From Acinetobacter sp. ANC 5054 (GTDB taxonomy: Bacteria > Pseudomonadota > Gammaproteobacteria > Pseudomonadales > Moraxellaceae): a stretch of DNA of 64,000 nt. A model generated the notes under the pieces. The model ran no database searches, was not told the DNA's origin, and was given only the letters and a program-made list of their open reading frames with translations. Shown in pieces: positions 19,071 through 28,866 of this stretch; within the stretch, counting starts at the first letter, position 1; the number at the start of each line of letters is the position of its first letter. The position numbers and the translations under genes were made by a program. The stretch spans positions 1 through 64,000 of the forward strand of contig NZ_NEGG01000004.1 in the NCBI RefSeq assembly GCF_002135295.1, in the 5' to 3' direction.

Positions 19071-21059
19071 ATGAGCTTATTAGGTAAGTTAGGACCAGAT
19101 GCAATTCCACACGATCCAATCGTGTTGGTAACTGTTGCAATGATGATTCTAGGCGGTATCGTAGTTGTTGCTGGTATCACCTACTTCAAAAAATGGAACT
19201 ACTTGTGGACTGAATGGTTCACATCTGTAGACCATAAAAAAATCGGTATCATGTATATCCTCGTGTCAATTGTCATGCTTGTGCGTGGTTTTGCCGATGC
19301 GATTATGATGCGTCTTCAACTGTTCCTTGCAAAAGGTGGCGGTGAAGGTTACTTACACCCTGAACACTATGACCAGATCTTTACTGCCCACGGCGTAATC
19401 ATGATCTTCTTCGTAGCGATGGGTCTTGTAGTTGGTTTAATGAACGTTGCTGTACCACTTCAAATTGGTGCACGTGACGTAGCATTCCCATTATTAAACT
19501 CTCTAAGCTTCTGGTTATTCGCCGGCGCTGCGGGCTTAATGATGGCTTCTCTTGCAATTGGTGAATTCGCTGCAACAGGTTGGATGGCATACCCTCCACT
19601 TTCTGGCATCGAATACTCTCCAGGTGTAGGTGTAGACTACTATATCTGGGCACTTCAGGTTTCTGGTCTAGGTACGCTTCTTACTGGTGTTAACTTCTTC
19701 GTTACCATCATCAAAATGCGTGCACCTGGCATGAAACTTATGGACATGCCTATTTTCACTTGGACTGCATTAGTTACTGTAGTGCTTATCGTTGCAACTT
19801 TCCCAGTGTTAACTGCGACTATTGCAATGCTTTCACTTGACCGTTACTTCGGCTTCCACTTCTTTACAAATGACATGGGTGGTAGCCCAATGTTGTATGT
19901 AAACTTGATTTGGACTTGGGGTCACCCAGAAGTATACATCTTGGTATTACCAGCTTTTGGTATTTACTCAGAAGTTACAGCTGTGTTCTCACGCAAAGCG
20001 TTGTTCGGCTACAAATCTATGGTGTACGCAACTGTAGCAATTGGTGTTCTTTCACTAGTTGTATGGGTTCACCACTTCTTTACAATGGGTGCTGGTGCCA
20101 ACGTTAACGCGTTCTTCGGTATCATGACCATGATCATTGCGATCCCTACTGGTGTGAAAATCTTCTCTTGGTTATTCACTATGTACAAGGGCCGCATCAC
20201 CTATACAACACCAATGCTTTGGACACTTGGCTTCCTTGTGACTTTCGGTATCGGTGGTTTAACAGGTGTATTAATGGCAGTTCCACCAGCGGACTTCCTA
20301 GTACACAACTCTTTATTCCTTATCGCTCACTTCCATAACGTAATTATTGGTGGTGTTGTATTCGCGATGTTCGCGGGTATCATTTTCTACTGGCCAAAAA
20401 TGTTTGGTTGGCAGTTAAATGAAACTTGGGGTAAAGCAGCGTTCTGGTTCTGGTTCTTCGGTTTCTACTTTGCATTCATGCCACTTTATATCCTTGGTTT
20501 CATGGGTATGACTCGTCGTTTGAATACATATGACAACCCTGAATGGGATCCGTACTTAGCTATTGCGTTCTTCGGTTCTGTGCTTATTGCTATTGGTATC
20601 TTCTGTTTCGTTATGCAAATCGTTGTTGGTTTCTTACAACGCGAAAAAGGTGCGGACGTAACTGGCGATATTTGGGATGGTCGTACTCTTGAGTGGGCTA
20701 CTTCATCTCCTTCACCATTCTATAACTTTGCTTATATTCCTAAGATCAATGGTATTGATACTTTCTGGACTGACAAAGAAAATGGTGTTGCTTACGCTAA
20801 GCCAACAACTTACGAAGACATCCACATGCCAACTAACCGTGCGGCAGGTTTTGTAATTGCAATGTTTATTACAGTTATGGGCTTCGCATTAATTTGGCAT
20901 ATTTGGTGGCTAGTTGTTATCACTTTCGTATGTGCAATCATCAGCTTCATCGTATCTTCTTTCACTAAGAAAGTGGATTACTATGTACCTGCTGCTGAAG
21001 TAGAGCGCATCGAAAATGAACGCTACGCGCAACTTGAAAAATTCTTGAAGAAGGACTAA
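19071..21059 (+). CDS. cyoB: Cytochrome bo3 ubiquinol oxidase subunit I
   Basis: 662 aa, the haem-copper catalytic subunit. Visible ligands and channel motifs: low-spin haem His in [10 protein letters not shown], CuB ligand and cross-linked Tyr in [15 protein letters not shown], the CuB pair [10 protein letters not shown], and the haem pair [11 protein letters not shown]. Fifteen or so membrane helices are expected as in E. coli CyoB. The gene begins 3 bp after cyoA and ends 4 bp before cyoC, a tight operon. It reduces oxygen to water and pumps protons in the inner membrane. Confidence 0.97.
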   Translation: MSLLGKLGPDAIPHDPIVLVTVAMMILGGIVVVAGITYFKKWNYLWTEWFTSVDHKKIGIMYILVSIVMLVRGFADAIMMRLQLFLAKGGGEGYLHPEHYDQIFTAHGVIMIFFVAMGLVVGLMNVAVPLQIGARDVAFPLLNSLSFWLFAGAAGLMMASLAIGEFAATGWMAYPPLSGIEYSPGVGVDYYIWALQVSGLGTLLTGVNFFVTIIKMRAPGMKLMDMPIFTWTALVTVVLIVATFPVLTATIAMLSLDRYFGFHFFTNDMGGSPMLYVNLIWTWGHPEVYILVLPAFGIYSEVTAVFSRKALFGYKSMVYATVAIGVLSLVVWVHHFFTMGAGANVNAFFGIMTMIIAIPTGVKIFSWLFTMYKGRITYTTPMLWTLGFLVTFGIGGLTGVLMAVPPADFLVHNSLFLIAHFHNVIIGGVVFAMFAGIIFYWPKMFGWQLNETWGKAAFWFWFFGFYFAFMPLYILGFMGMTRRLNTYDNPEWDPYLAIAFFGSVLIAIGIFCFVMQIVVGFLQREKGADVTGDIWDGRTLEWATSSPSPFYNFAYIPKINGIDTFWTDKENGVAYAKPTTYEDIHMPTNRAAGFVIAMFITVMGFALIWHIWWLVVITFVCAIISFIVSSFTKKVDYYVPAAEVERIENERYAQLEKFLKKD

Positions 21060-21063
21060 GACA

Positions 21064-21684
21064 ATGGCTGAAGTACTTCATCACGACAACCACGGACATG
21101 ACGAGCATCATCATCACGATGATACTGACATCACTGTCTTTGGTTTCTGGACTTACTTGATGAGTGACTTGGTTCTTTTCGGGACACTCTTCATCGCGTT
21201 CGCTGTATTAAGTAGCCACGTTCCTGTGGGTACTCCAAGTGCACAAGAGCTGTTTGGTGAATCTTTAGGTTTCGTATTAACTGAAACTTTCGCCCTTCTT
21301 ATCTCTTCTGTTACTTTTGGTTTTGCTGTTCTAGCGGCTTACAAGAAAAATGTTGGTCAAGTTCTAACTTGGTTAGCAATTACTTGGGTGTTTGGTGCTG
21401 CCTTCATTGGTATGGAACTTTATGAATTTAATCATTTAGTTCACGCCGGTCATGGTCCAAGCACAAGTGCGTTCTTATCTGCGTTCTTTACTCTAGTTGG
21501 TACGCACGGTATTCACGTAACTTCTGGTTTGGTATGGATGCTTGTGTTGATGTTCCAAATCAAGAAAAATGGTTTGACACTTCCAAACACTCGTCGTCTT
21601 GCTTGCCTAAGCTTGTTCTGGCACTTCCTTGACATCGTTTGGATCTGTGTATTCAGCGTTGTTTACTTAATGGGAGTTATCTAA
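21064..21684 (+). CDS. cyoC: Cytochrome bo3 ubiquinol oxidase subunit III
   Basis: 206 aa, five membrane helices. A short His/Asp-rich N-terminus ([17 protein letters not shown]) precedes the first helix ([23 protein letters not shown]), then [14 protein letters not shown] and [20 protein letters not shown], the normal subunit III signature. Its stop overlaps the cyoD start by one base (TAATG). The cluster of six or more histidines in the first 20 residues is notable and could bind metal, but this is only a composition remark. Confidence 0.95.
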   Translation: MAEVLHHDNHGHDEHHHHDDTDITVFGFWTYLMSDLVLFGTLFIAFAVLSSHVPVGTPSAQELFGESLGFVLTETFALLISSVTFGFAVLAAYKKNVGQVLTWLAITWVFGAAFIGMELYEFNHLVHAGHGPSTSAFLSAFFTLVGTHGIHVTSGLVWMLVLMFQIKKNGLTLPNTRRLACLSLFWHFLDIVWICVFSVVYLMGVI

Positions 21685-22010
21685 TGAGTCACGATCATAA
21701 CTCTGCTGGTGCAGCTCACGGTAACACTAAGCAATATACGATTGGTTTTATCCTTTCTGTTCTACTTACCGTAATTCCTTTCGGTATGGTAATGGCAGGT
21801 GGTTTTAGCCGTGGTCTATTGGTTGCCGTAATCGCGATTACTGCGATTGCTCAGGTTCTTATTCAGTTAGTTTACTTCCTGCATATGAACTCTTCTTCAG
21901 AGCAACGCTGGAACGTGATTGCATTTGTTTATACTATCCTTACAATCGCTATTCTTTTAGTTGGTTCTGTTTGGATTATGAACTACCTTCACTTCAACAT
22001 GATGATCTAA
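21684..22010 (+). CDS. cyoD: Cytochrome bo3 ubiquinol oxidase subunit IV
   Basis: 108 aa from the ATG that overlaps the cyoC stop. Three membrane helices are visible: IGFILSVLLTVIPFGMVMAG, LLVAVIAITAIAQVLIQLVYFLHM and NVIAFVYTILTIAILLVGSVWIM. YFLHM is the typical COX4_pro/CyoD motif. It assists assembly of the CuB centre in subunit I. A longer reading frame begins at 21639, but it would overlap cyoC and break the conserved N-terminus. Confidence 0.95.
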   Translation: MSHDHNSAGAAHGNTKQYTIGFILSVLLTVIPFGMVMAGGFSRGLLVAVIAITAIAQVLIQLVYFLHMNSSSEQRWNVIAFVYTILTIAILLVGSVWIMNYLHFNMMI

Positions 22011-22020
22011 ACTGATCGTC

Positions 22021-22899
22021 ATGCTGAAAAAGTATTTATTCCTGACTAAACCAGGAATTCTCTTTGGTAACTTTGTTACCGCTTTGGGTGGCTACTTTGT
22101 AGCTGCCCAAGGTTCTGTAGATTTCCTTCTCTTGCTTCTTACCCTCTTAGGCACCCTCTTTGTGGTTGCTTCTGGATGTGTAGTCAATAACATTATTGAC
22201 CAAGACATCGACGCTAAAATGCAGCGCACACAAAATCGTGCGATGGTTAAAAAATCAATTTCAATTCCTGTAGCTTTAACGTTTGCTTTAGTTTTAGGTG
22301 TAATTGGTTTTGGCATTTTATGGTTCTGGGTAAATGCTTACGCTTTTCTTTTTGCTGTTATTGGTTTTGTCGTATACGTTGGTTTTTACAGCTTATGGAC
22401 AAAACGAACAACAATTCATCAAACTATTATCGGCAGTCTTTCTGGCGCAGCACCACCCGTAATTGGGTATACGGCTGTTACAAACCAGTTTGATTTAGGT
22501 GCCCTACTTATTTTTATAGGTTATGCATTTTGGCAAATGCCTCATTCTTGGGGAATTGCTGTTTACCGATTTGATGACTACAAAAATGCAGGTATTCCAA
22601 TTTTACCTGTTGCTCGTTCAATTCACCGTACCAAAGTTGAATCTTTGGTTTATGTTGTTTTGTTCTGCATTACCATGAATGGTTTATTCTTTTTTGGTTA
22701 TGCAAATTGGATTTATATGATTGTCTTGAATGTCTTAAGTCTGTATTGGATTTATCTGACCATTCAAGGTTTCAAAGCTGAAAATGATCAGGTTTGGGCA
22801 AAACAATATTTTATGTTTTCCGTGAAGCTGATTACAGTAATCAGTTTAATTTTTAGTTTTACGTCTACTGCGCCTCTGAAGCCAATCATATTTTTTTAA
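22021..22899 (+). CDS. cyoE: Protohaem IX farnesyltransferase (haem O synthase)
   Basis: 292 aa UbiA-type prenyltransferase with about nine membrane helices. It converts haem B to haem O, the haem of the bo3 oxidase, using farnesyl diphosphate. The first Asp-rich motif NNIIDQDIDAKMQRTQNRAM (near residue 58) and the second loop RFDDYKNAGIPILPV are the two metal-diphosphate sites. KPGILFGNFVTALGGYF at the N-terminus is typical. It is the last gene of the cyo operon, 10 bp after cyoD and followed by a terminator. Confidence 0.96.
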   Translation: MLKKYLFLTKPGILFGNFVTALGGYFVAAQGSVDFLLLLLTLLGTLFVVASGCVVNNIIDQDIDAKMQRTQNRAMVKKSISIPVALTFALVLGVIGFGILWFWVNAYAFLFAVIGFVVYVGFYSLWTKRTTIHQTIIGSLSGAAPPVIGYTAVTNQFDLGALLIFIGYAFWQMPHSWGIAVYRFDDYKNAGIPILPVARSIHRTKVESLVYVVLFCITMNGLFFFGYANWIYMIVLNVLSLYWIYLTIQGFKAENDQVWAKQYFMFSVKLITVISLIFSFTSTAPLKPIIFF

Positions 22900-22900
22900 G

Positions 22901-22930
22901 AAGATAGAGTTTTACTCTATCTTTTTTTAT
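22901..22930 (+). terminator. Rho-independent terminator of the cyo operon
   Basis: Stem aagatagagt-ttt-actctatctt followed by T-rich tract. Confidence 0.88.
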
Positions 22931-23000
22931 TTCTAAATACCTTCAAACCCTAAGCTCAACTTGATACCATTGCGCACACAACTATAATTAACTGTGCCCT

Positions 23001-25118
23001 ATGTCATATCAAAAAAAATTTATTCACTCTGCCCTTTTCACATCGAGTATTCCATTCGGTATTTTCTTTAGCATGCAAAGTCATGCAGGCATGGATGTCT
23101 ATTGTGAACCATCGACAGTTATTCAAACCAATGCTTATACCGCATGTGATGAACTCCCTGCACTCACACCAGCAAATGACAATCAAACCAACATGCTGCT
23201 GTTGCTTAGTGATTTATCTATTGCCAAATTTAATATTCAAGAAGAAAAATCCACACTTTGGAGAACTAGCTATAGCAAAGTTCCATTTGAAGTTTCCAGT
23301 ATTATAAGCACTAGCAGCAATAAACTGCCGAATGCACGTAAACCTTTAAAAACACCTGATCTAAGTTATAACGAGCATTGCAATAGCATTCAAAATGGCG
23401 AAGCAGCCTTTATTCAACAAGTCAAAAATGACAGTAAGCTTTCAAGTAGTGAAAAAGACACCCTGATTCGCGAACGTCAAAAAATTAATGATTGTGACAA
23501 TAAACTAACTCTGCTGAACGTCAATCCAAATTGGTCAGCAGGTGCTCGCCAATATGCATCCTATTTAAATGCAACAGTTTCATTTTACAATGCTAACTTT
23601 TCCACAGCCACTAAGATCTACTCAGTATTAACCAATGTTGATCAGCCTTGGCTCAAAGAAACATCACAATACATGTTAATTCGAAGTGCTTTAAATGAAG
23701 CTTATCAAAGTGGTTTAGGAGAATATGGCGATTTAAATCATGACAAACTCAATCAAAATTTATTAACCAGTTTTTTCAATAATATCACCCAATATTTTAA
23801 GCTTTACCCTCAAGGTCAATATGCCGCAAGTGCACGCGGTTTATTAAGACGTGGATTCTGGCTCAGCGGAAAACATGATTTGCTCATCAATGAATACGTA
23901 TGGCAAATCAATAATCCTAAATCCAGCGTTTATAACTTAGAGCTGCCTAATCTACCCTATGAATTAGATCGTCATGTATTTCAAAGTAAACGTCTGAATG
24001 TCAAAAATTTGAAAGATCCGTTTTTCCTCACTATCTATGATCTGATGCATATGCGGAAAATAGAAAATTCTGATGATGTTGTCATTTCTTGGGCAGACTT
24101 AAACGCACAAAAAAATTATTTTAAAGATGCGCCAGAACTGTTCCAGTATTTGCAGGCGAACCACTTATTTTATGTGCAAAACAAAGCACAAGAAGCCTTG
24201 AAATATCTTCCACAACAAACACCGAGCAACATTGGCAGCTACCTCCAATTGAGCCAGTTCATGTTGAAAGGACGCATTTTGGAAGCAAGTGGGCAAAATC
24301 AAGCAACGCAGCAATATTGGGAAAATCTACTTTCCATTAGCAAAACAGCTGAGCAACGTGGTTTGGCTGAACTTATGCTGTATCGTTATTATGCCCAGCA
24401 GCAAAATACAGCACAATTTATTGGTCCATCAGCAAAAATTAAACAAGCTTTTTTGCAACAACAATATTTAGTTGAAGTTGCAAATGAACAAAGCTTAATG
24501 AGTGTTGTAAAAAATAATGCAGCAACTCAAGATCAAAAAAATGTTGCACTTTACACATTACTAAACAAATCATTGGCGTATCAAAATTTTGATTTATTTA
24601 ATCAAGCGTATGCCGAATTACCGAGTAATGCTGCTCAGTTTAATACTGAGCAAAATACTGCTGAGAAATATCGGCATCAACCTCCATTTGCCAATTTCTT
24701 ATGGAAGGGCATCACTGTTACCAATTCAATCAAATGCCCTGAGTTAGCAACATTGACCAAACAATTACAAGCAAATCCAAAAGATCTGAGTCTGCAATTG
24801 TGCTTAGGTGAGTATGCGCGTAGTTCACAAGCCTACAGCCTGGTCGATCTCAGTTATCAGTCAGATGATTCGCCACAAAGTTTTAAAGGTCGTTATTTTG
24901 CACGCGGTGATGTGTATAAAAATATTATTAAAACAGGAACCAAATCTGAATTAACCGCCTATGCGCTGTATCGCGCTATTCAGTGTTATGCACCAAGTGG
25001 TAATAATGAATGCCAAGATAAAGATGTGAGTAAGTCTGTACGCAAACAATGGTTTGATCAAATCAAACGGGATTATCCTGAAACAAGTTGGGCTAAATCC
25101 TTAAAATATTATTGGTAA
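23001..25118 (+). CDS. Large exported protein, probable TPR-like repeat protein
   Basis: 705 aa with an N-terminal signal peptide (ends near SHAGMD, about residue 30). The remainder is long, helical and Gln/Tyr/Asn-rich, with segments such as QYMLIRSALNEAYQSGLGEYGD, YPQGQYAASARGLLRRGFW and AELMLYRYYAQQ that look like tetratricopeptide-type helical repeats, and a C-terminal 'LTAYALYRAIQCYAPSGNNECQDKDVSKSVRKQWFDQIKRDYPETSWAKSLKYYW'-like end typical of repeat proteins that scaffold complexes. I do not recognise the exact family. A DUF3142 lipoprotein starts 6 bp later, so the two are probably coexpressed in the periplasm. Confidence 0.75.
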   Translation: MSYQKKFIHSALFTSSIPFGIFFSMQSHAGMDVYCEPSTVIQTNAYTACDELPALTPANDNQTNMLLLLSDLSIAKFNIQEEKSTLWRTSYSKVPFEVSSIISTSSNKLPNARKPLKTPDLSYNEHCNSIQNGEAAFIQQVKNDSKLSSSEKDTLIRERQKINDCDNKLTLLNVNPNWSAGARQYASYLNATVSFYNANFSTATKIYSVLTNVDQPWLKETSQYMLIRSALNEAYQSGLGEYGDLNHDKLNQNLLTSFFNNITQYFKLYPQGQYAASARGLLRRGFWLSGKHDLLINEYVWQINNPKSSVYNLELPNLPYELDRHVFQSKRLNVKNLKDPFFLTIYDLMHMRKIENSDDVVISWADLNAQKNYFKDAPELFQYLQANHLFYVQNKAQEALKYLPQQTPSNIGSYLQLSQFMLKGRILEASGQNQATQQYWENLLSISKTAEQRGLAELMLYRYYAQQQNTAQFIGPSAKIKQAFLQQQYLVEVANEQSLMSVVKNNAATQDQKNVALYTLLNKSLAYQNFDLFNQAYAELPSNAAQFNTEQNTAEKYRHQPPFANFLWKGITVTNSIKCPELATLTKQLQANPKDLSLQLCLGEYARSSQAYSLVDLSYQSDDSPQSFKGRYFARGDVYKNIIKTGTKSELTAYALYRAIQCYAPSGNNECQDKDVSKSVRKQWFDQIKRDYPETSWAKSLKYYW

Positions 25119-25124
25119 TTTTCT

Positions 25125-25913
25125 ATGCTTTTGCAGTTGATCAGGCGGATAAATACATTAGGTCTTTTGTTCATATTGAGCATTGTTTTGTGTTCCGCTT
25201 GCTCACCTGCTCAATCCCAACATGTACAAGAAAATCATGCTAAAGCTCAGCCCCATGTTGATGCAGCACATTATTCAAGCTTTTGGATTTGGGGCAATAT
25301 CTCAAGTTCGTCCTATTTGCAGAAAGCATCGGAACTCTACATTTTACAAGGCGAAATGAATTGGAGCAGTGCGTTAAAACGTTCCGAATTTATACCCCAG
25401 GGAATTCAAGTTTTAAATAAACCACAGCAAAAAATATGGCTGGTGATTCGTAGTCACCATTTAAATTGGTCAGATGAAAATATTCGACATGTGTTGCAAC
25501 GCCTTGCACGTTGGGAAAAAAATGGCAACCAAATTCAAGGTTTGCAGATTGATTTTGATGCGAAGACACAAAATATTCATCTATATGCGGTGTTCCTTGA
25601 AAAGATACGAAAGCAATTGCCTAAAAAATATCGTTTGAGCATTACGGGTTTAATGGATTGGACCAATGTTGAAGATCAGCAAACCTTAAAATTACTTGCT
25701 CAAAATATTGATGAAATCGCTATACAGACCTATCAGGGCAGCCACACCATTAAAAACTATACGCTTTATTTAAATAAAGTCTCAAAATTAAAACTCCCCT
25801 ATAAAATTGGTCTTGTACAAAACGGGCTTTGGCAAGCACCTACGCATTTGGCTCAAGATCCTTATTTTAAAGGCTATGTGGTCTTTTTATTACGCAGTGA
25901 AAAGCATAATTAA
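25125..25913 (+). CDS. DUF3142 lipoprotein
   Basis: 262 aa. A hydrophobic N-terminus ends in lipobox LCSAC (Cys near residue 26), so it is probably a lipoprotein. Motifs FWIWGNIS, LVIRSHHLNW, GLQIDFDAKTQNIHLY and MDWTNVEDQ fit the DUF3142 family, which looks like a TIM-barrel glycoside-hydrolase-like fold (the DFDA acidic motif is suggestive), but no activity is established to my knowledge. It follows the large exported protein by 6 bp and forms a two-gene unit with it. Function unknown. Confidence 0.78.
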   Translation: MLLQLIRRINTLGLLFILSIVLCSACSPAQSQHVQENHAKAQPHVDAAHYSSFWIWGNISSSSYLQKASELYILQGEMNWSSALKRSEFIPQGIQVLNKPQQKIWLVIRSHHLNWSDENIRHVLQRLARWEKNGNQIQGLQIDFDAKTQNIHLYAVFLEKIRKQLPKKYRLSITGLMDWTNVEDQQTLKLLAQNIDEIAIQTYQGSHTIKNYTLYLNKVSKLKLPYKIGLVQNGLWQAPTHLAQDPYFKGYVVFLLRSEKHN

Positions 25914-25984
25914 ACCATAAAATAATTCAGGCATTTTAACTCAATGCCTTGTATTTCAAACCCAAACGCTCTAAAATTCACGCT

Positions 25985-26043
25985 TCGCAAACTTTGCGAC
26001 ACAACTTTGGTTGTGACTCCTTGCTTCTAACAGTTTTTGTTAG
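25985..26043 (+). promoter_or_regulatory. Candidate ribosomal-protein leader (rpsF 5' UTR)
   Basis: Three adjacent short hairpins: tcgcaa-act-ttgcga (25985-25999), cacaac-tttg-gttgtg (26000-26015) and ctaaca-gtttt-tgttag (26027-26043). They stand about 28-86 bp before the rpsF start. A leader bound by S6:S18 is known for this operon in many bacteria; that this is such a leader is inferred from position and structure, and I did not confirm its conserved loop. Confidence 0.45.
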
Positions 26044-26071
26044 GGGCTGCCTAAACCGTAAGGAGCTGACA

Positions 26072-26458
26072 ATGCGTCACTACGAAATCGTACTATTGGT
26101 ACATCCAGACCAAAGCGATCAAGTTGTGGGTATGGTAGAACGTTACCTAACTCACATCAAAGAAGCTGAAGGTCAAATCCACCGTCTTGAAGACTGGGGC
26201 CGTCGTCAATTGGCTTACCCAATCAACAAGATCCACAAAGCTCACTACATTCTTATGAATGTTGAGTGTGGTCAAACTACTCTTGATGAGCTAGAAGAAT
26301 TGTTCCGTTATAACGATGCAATCATTCGTAGCCTTATCATCCGTCGTGAAAACGCTATCACTGAAGAGTCACTATTGGCTAAGAGTGCTGAAGAAAAACG
26401 TGCGCGTAAAGCTCAACGTGAAGAAGCACAACAAGCTCAAGACTCTGCTGAAGCATAA
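26072..26458 (+). CDS. rpsF: 30S ribosomal protein S6
   Basis: 128 aa from [18 protein letters not shown], the standard S6 N-terminus, preceded by AAGGAG. The longer frame from 25949 runs through the leader and is not used. S6 binds 16S rRNA together with S18 in the platform. The C-terminal tail is Glu/Lys/Ala-rich as in E. coli, where it is glutamylated. rpsR follows 12 bp later; priB, which stands between them in enterics, is absent. Confidence 0.97.
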   Translation: MRHYEIVLLVHPDQSDQVVGMVERYLTHIKEAEGQIHRLEDWGRRQLAYPINKIHKAHYILMNVECGQTTLDELEELFRYNDAIIRSLIIRRENAITEESLLAKSAEEKRARKAQREEAQQAQDSAEA

Positions 26459-26470
26459 GGAGAACATAAC

Positions 26471-26698
26471 ATGGCACGTTTTTACCGTCGTCGCAAGTTC
26501 TGCCGCTTTACAGCTGAGAACGTTACGTACATCGACTACAAAGATATCGACACTTTAAAACAGTACATCACTGAAAACGGCAAGATTGTTCCTAGCCGTA
26601 TTACAGGTACTAAAGCTCGTTACCAACGTCAATTAGCGCTAGCTATTAAACAAGCTCGCTACTTGTCTTTGATCCCTTACACTGACAATCATAAGTGA
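26471..26698 (+). CDS. rpsR: 30S ribosomal protein S18
   Basis: 75 aa, full length for S18. N-terminal [17 protein letters not shown] and C-terminal [12 protein letters not shown] are family standard. It binds S6 and 16S rRNA. Sits between rpsF and rplI with spacings of 12 and 9 bp and AAGGAGAA in front. Confidence 0.98.
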   Translation: MARFYRRRKFCRFTAENVTYIDYKDIDTLKQYITENGKIVPSRITGTKARYQRQLALAIKQARYLSLIPYTDNHK

Positions 26699-26707
26699 GG
26701 TTGAGCT

Positions 26708-27154
26708 GTGGATATTATCTTATTACAACGCATTAAAAACCTTGGTAAATTAGGCGATAAAGTTTCAGTTAAAGCTGGTTACGGCCGTAACTTCCTTATC
26801 CCTCAAGGTAAAGCAGTTGCTGCTACTGAAGCTAACACTGCTGCATTTGAAGCTCGTCGTGCAGAACTTGAAAAAGCTGAAGCTGATGTTTTAGCTGCTG
26901 CTCAAGCTCGTGCTGACCAATTGAACGAAGTTAACATCGTTATCACTGCTAAAGCTGGTGACGAAGGTAAACTATTCGGTTCAATCGGTACTCGCGACAT
27001 CGCTGATGCCCTAACTAATGCTGGTCTTGTTGTAGACCGTGCAGAAGTTCGTTTACCAAATGGTGCGCTTCGCAACACTGGTGAATTCAACATCGCAATC
27101 CAATTGCATCATGATGTTACTGCTGAAGTTCTCGTTACTATCGTATCTGAGTAA
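26708..27154 (+). CDS. rplI: 50S ribosomal protein L9
   Basis: 148 aa with GTG start. N-terminal (V)[35 protein letters not shown] is the conserved L9 N domain, followed by the long connecting helix (Ala/Glu-rich) and the C domain. It binds 23S rRNA near the L1 stalk. Last gene of rpsF-rpsR-rplI, followed by a strong terminator. Confidence 0.98.
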   Translation: MDIILLQRIKNLGKLGDKVSVKAGYGRNFLIPQGKAVAATEANTAAFEARRAELEKAEADVLAAAQARADQLNEVNIVITAKAGDEGKLFGSIGTRDIADALTNAGLVVDRAEVRLPNGALRNTGEFNIAIQLHHDVTAEVLVTIVSE

Positions 27155-27164
27155 TTTCTTGCAG

Positions 27165-27198
27165 AAAAAAGAGCATGCTTTAGCATGCTCTTTTTTTA
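27165..27198 (+). terminator. Rho-independent terminator of the rpsF-rplI operon
   Basis: Stem agagcatgct-tt-agcatgctct, A-run before and seven T after. Confidence 0.92.
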
Positions 27199-27282
27199 TC
27201 TGCGCAAAATAATCTGATTATATTTCTAACTTTTTAACTCTTGATCCAATTCTTTAAATGACGCCTTAATCGGAAATAGTTG

Positions 27283-27311
27283 TTCGCAATTCCGAATAAA
27301 ACGCCTATTAT
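27283..27311 (+). promoter_or_regulatory. Candidate dnaB promoter
   Basis: TTCGCA (27283-27288), 17-bp spacer, TATTAT (27306-27311), about 84 bp before the dnaB start. Confidence 0.38.
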
Positions 27312-27394
27312 CTGAGTTGAATGAAAAGTTGAAAAACTGTATTTAAGTACCCATTTTCCATATGCTTCCAATGGATTGATCATCAGGGATTTTT

Positions 27395-28834
27395 ATGTCA
27401 CAGGCGAATGCCAGCAAGCAAAACTCTAATGCTGCAACTAAAGCAACAGAACAAAGTCAGTTAAAAGAGTTTCGTACCCCACCCCACAATCTTGCAATCG
27501 AACAAGCCGTTTTAGCTGCGCTGATGACGGTTGCAGAATCATTTGAACAAGTGGGTGACGTACTAACTGAAGCTGACTTTTATGCCACACGTCATAAATA
27601 TATCTTCCGTGCGATCGATCAACTTTCAAAAGACAGCTCACCTTATGATGCAGTATTGGTGAATGATTGGTTAATCAATCAAAACCTACTTGACGCTGCA
27701 GGTGGTGAAGAATACCTGATGCAGTTAATGTCTGACTCGCCATCAAGTTTCTATAACTTGGAAACCTATGCGGCAAAAATTAAAGAATTTTCGACTTTAC
27801 GTAGCATGATTAAAGTCAGTTCAGAAATTTTACAAAATGCTTATGACACCAAAGGTCGTACTGTTAGTGAAATTTTAGACTTGGCTGAAACCAATATTTT
27901 CTCTATTGCAGAACAACATAATAACAATGCGAAGGCACAAGGCCCAAAAGCCATTAACTCTGTAGTTGCAAGTGTATTTGATAAGTTAAACGAACTTTCA
28001 CAAACCGAAGGCAGTATCACAGGTTTAACTACTGGCTTTGTGGAACTAGATAACAAAACTTCAGGCATGCAAGCAGGCGATTTAATTATTGTTGCAGCAC
28101 GTCCATCTATGGGTAAAACCACTTTTGCCATGAACTTGGTGGAAAGTGTGTTATTCAATAATAATTTACCCGCACTGGTTTACTCCATGGAGATGCCAGC
28201 TGACTCCATCGCCATGCGTTTGATTTCGTCATTTGGTCGTGTACATCAAGGACATTTACGTGCGGGTAAAATGGATGCAGACGAATGGTCAAAAGTGACC
28301 AGTACCATCGTACATTTACAAGAAAAAAATCTGTATATCGATGATTCATCCGCTTTGCCACCAACAGAATTACGCTCTCGTGCTCGCAGGGTTGCAAAAA
28401 TGCATGGCGGTAAGCTGGGCTGTATTATGGTCGACTATTTGCAGTTGATGAAAGTTCCGGGCATGGGCGATAACCGTGTAGGCGAGATTTCTGAAATTTC
28501 TCGAAGCTTAAAAGCACTAGCCAAAGAAATGAACTGTCCTGTCATTGCCCTGTCTCAGCTTAACCGTGCGCTGGAAAACCGTCCAAATAAACGCCCCGTG
28601 ATGTCAGATTTACGTGAATCTGGTGCGATCGAGCAGGATGCCGATTTGATTATGTTTATTTACCGTGATGAGGTTTATAACAAAGAGTCAAAAGAAGCTG
28701 GTACAGCAGAAATTATCATTGGTAAACAGCGTAACGGCCCGATTGGTACGGTACGACTTGCCTTTGAAGGTCAATATACGAAATTTAGTAACTTATCACC
28801 TGAATTTTATGCTCAGTATGATGATGAAGAGTAA
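27395..28834 (+). CDS. dnaB: Replicative DNA helicase
   Basis: 479 aa, typical DnaB size. The N-terminal helicase-loader domain (PPHNLAIEQAVLAALM) is followed by the RecA-like ATPase with Walker A ARPSMGKTTFAMNLV (near residue 235), Walker B IMVDYLQLM, and arginine/GKQRNGP region near the C-terminus. DnaB hexamer unwinds DNA at the replication fork on the lagging-strand template. As in E. coli, alr lies downstream, here separated by two opposite-strand genes. Confidence 0.97.
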   Translation: MSQANASKQNSNAATKATEQSQLKEFRTPPHNLAIEQAVLAALMTVAESFEQVGDVLTEADFYATRHKYIFRAIDQLSKDSSPYDAVLVNDWLINQNLLDAAGGEEYLMQLMSDSPSSFYNLETYAAKIKEFSTLRSMIKVSSEILQNAYDTKGRTVSEILDLAETNIFSIAEQHNNNAKAQGPKAINSVVASVFDKLNELSQTEGSITGLTTGFVELDNKTSGMQAGDLIIVAARPSMGKTTFAMNLVESVLFNNNLPALVYSMEMPADSIAMRLISSFGRVHQGHLRAGKMDADEWSKVTSTIVHLQEKNLYIDDSSALPPTELRSRARRVAKMHGGKLGCIMVDYLQLMKVPGMGDNRVGEISEISRSLKALAKEMNCPVIALSQLNRALENRPNKRPVMSDLRESGAIEQDADLIMFIYRDEVYNKESKEAGTAEIIIGKQRNGPIGTVRLAFEGQYTKFSNLSPEFYAQYDDEE

Positions 28835-28866
28835 AACTTAAAATTTGATTGCTGTAAAACTATGGC

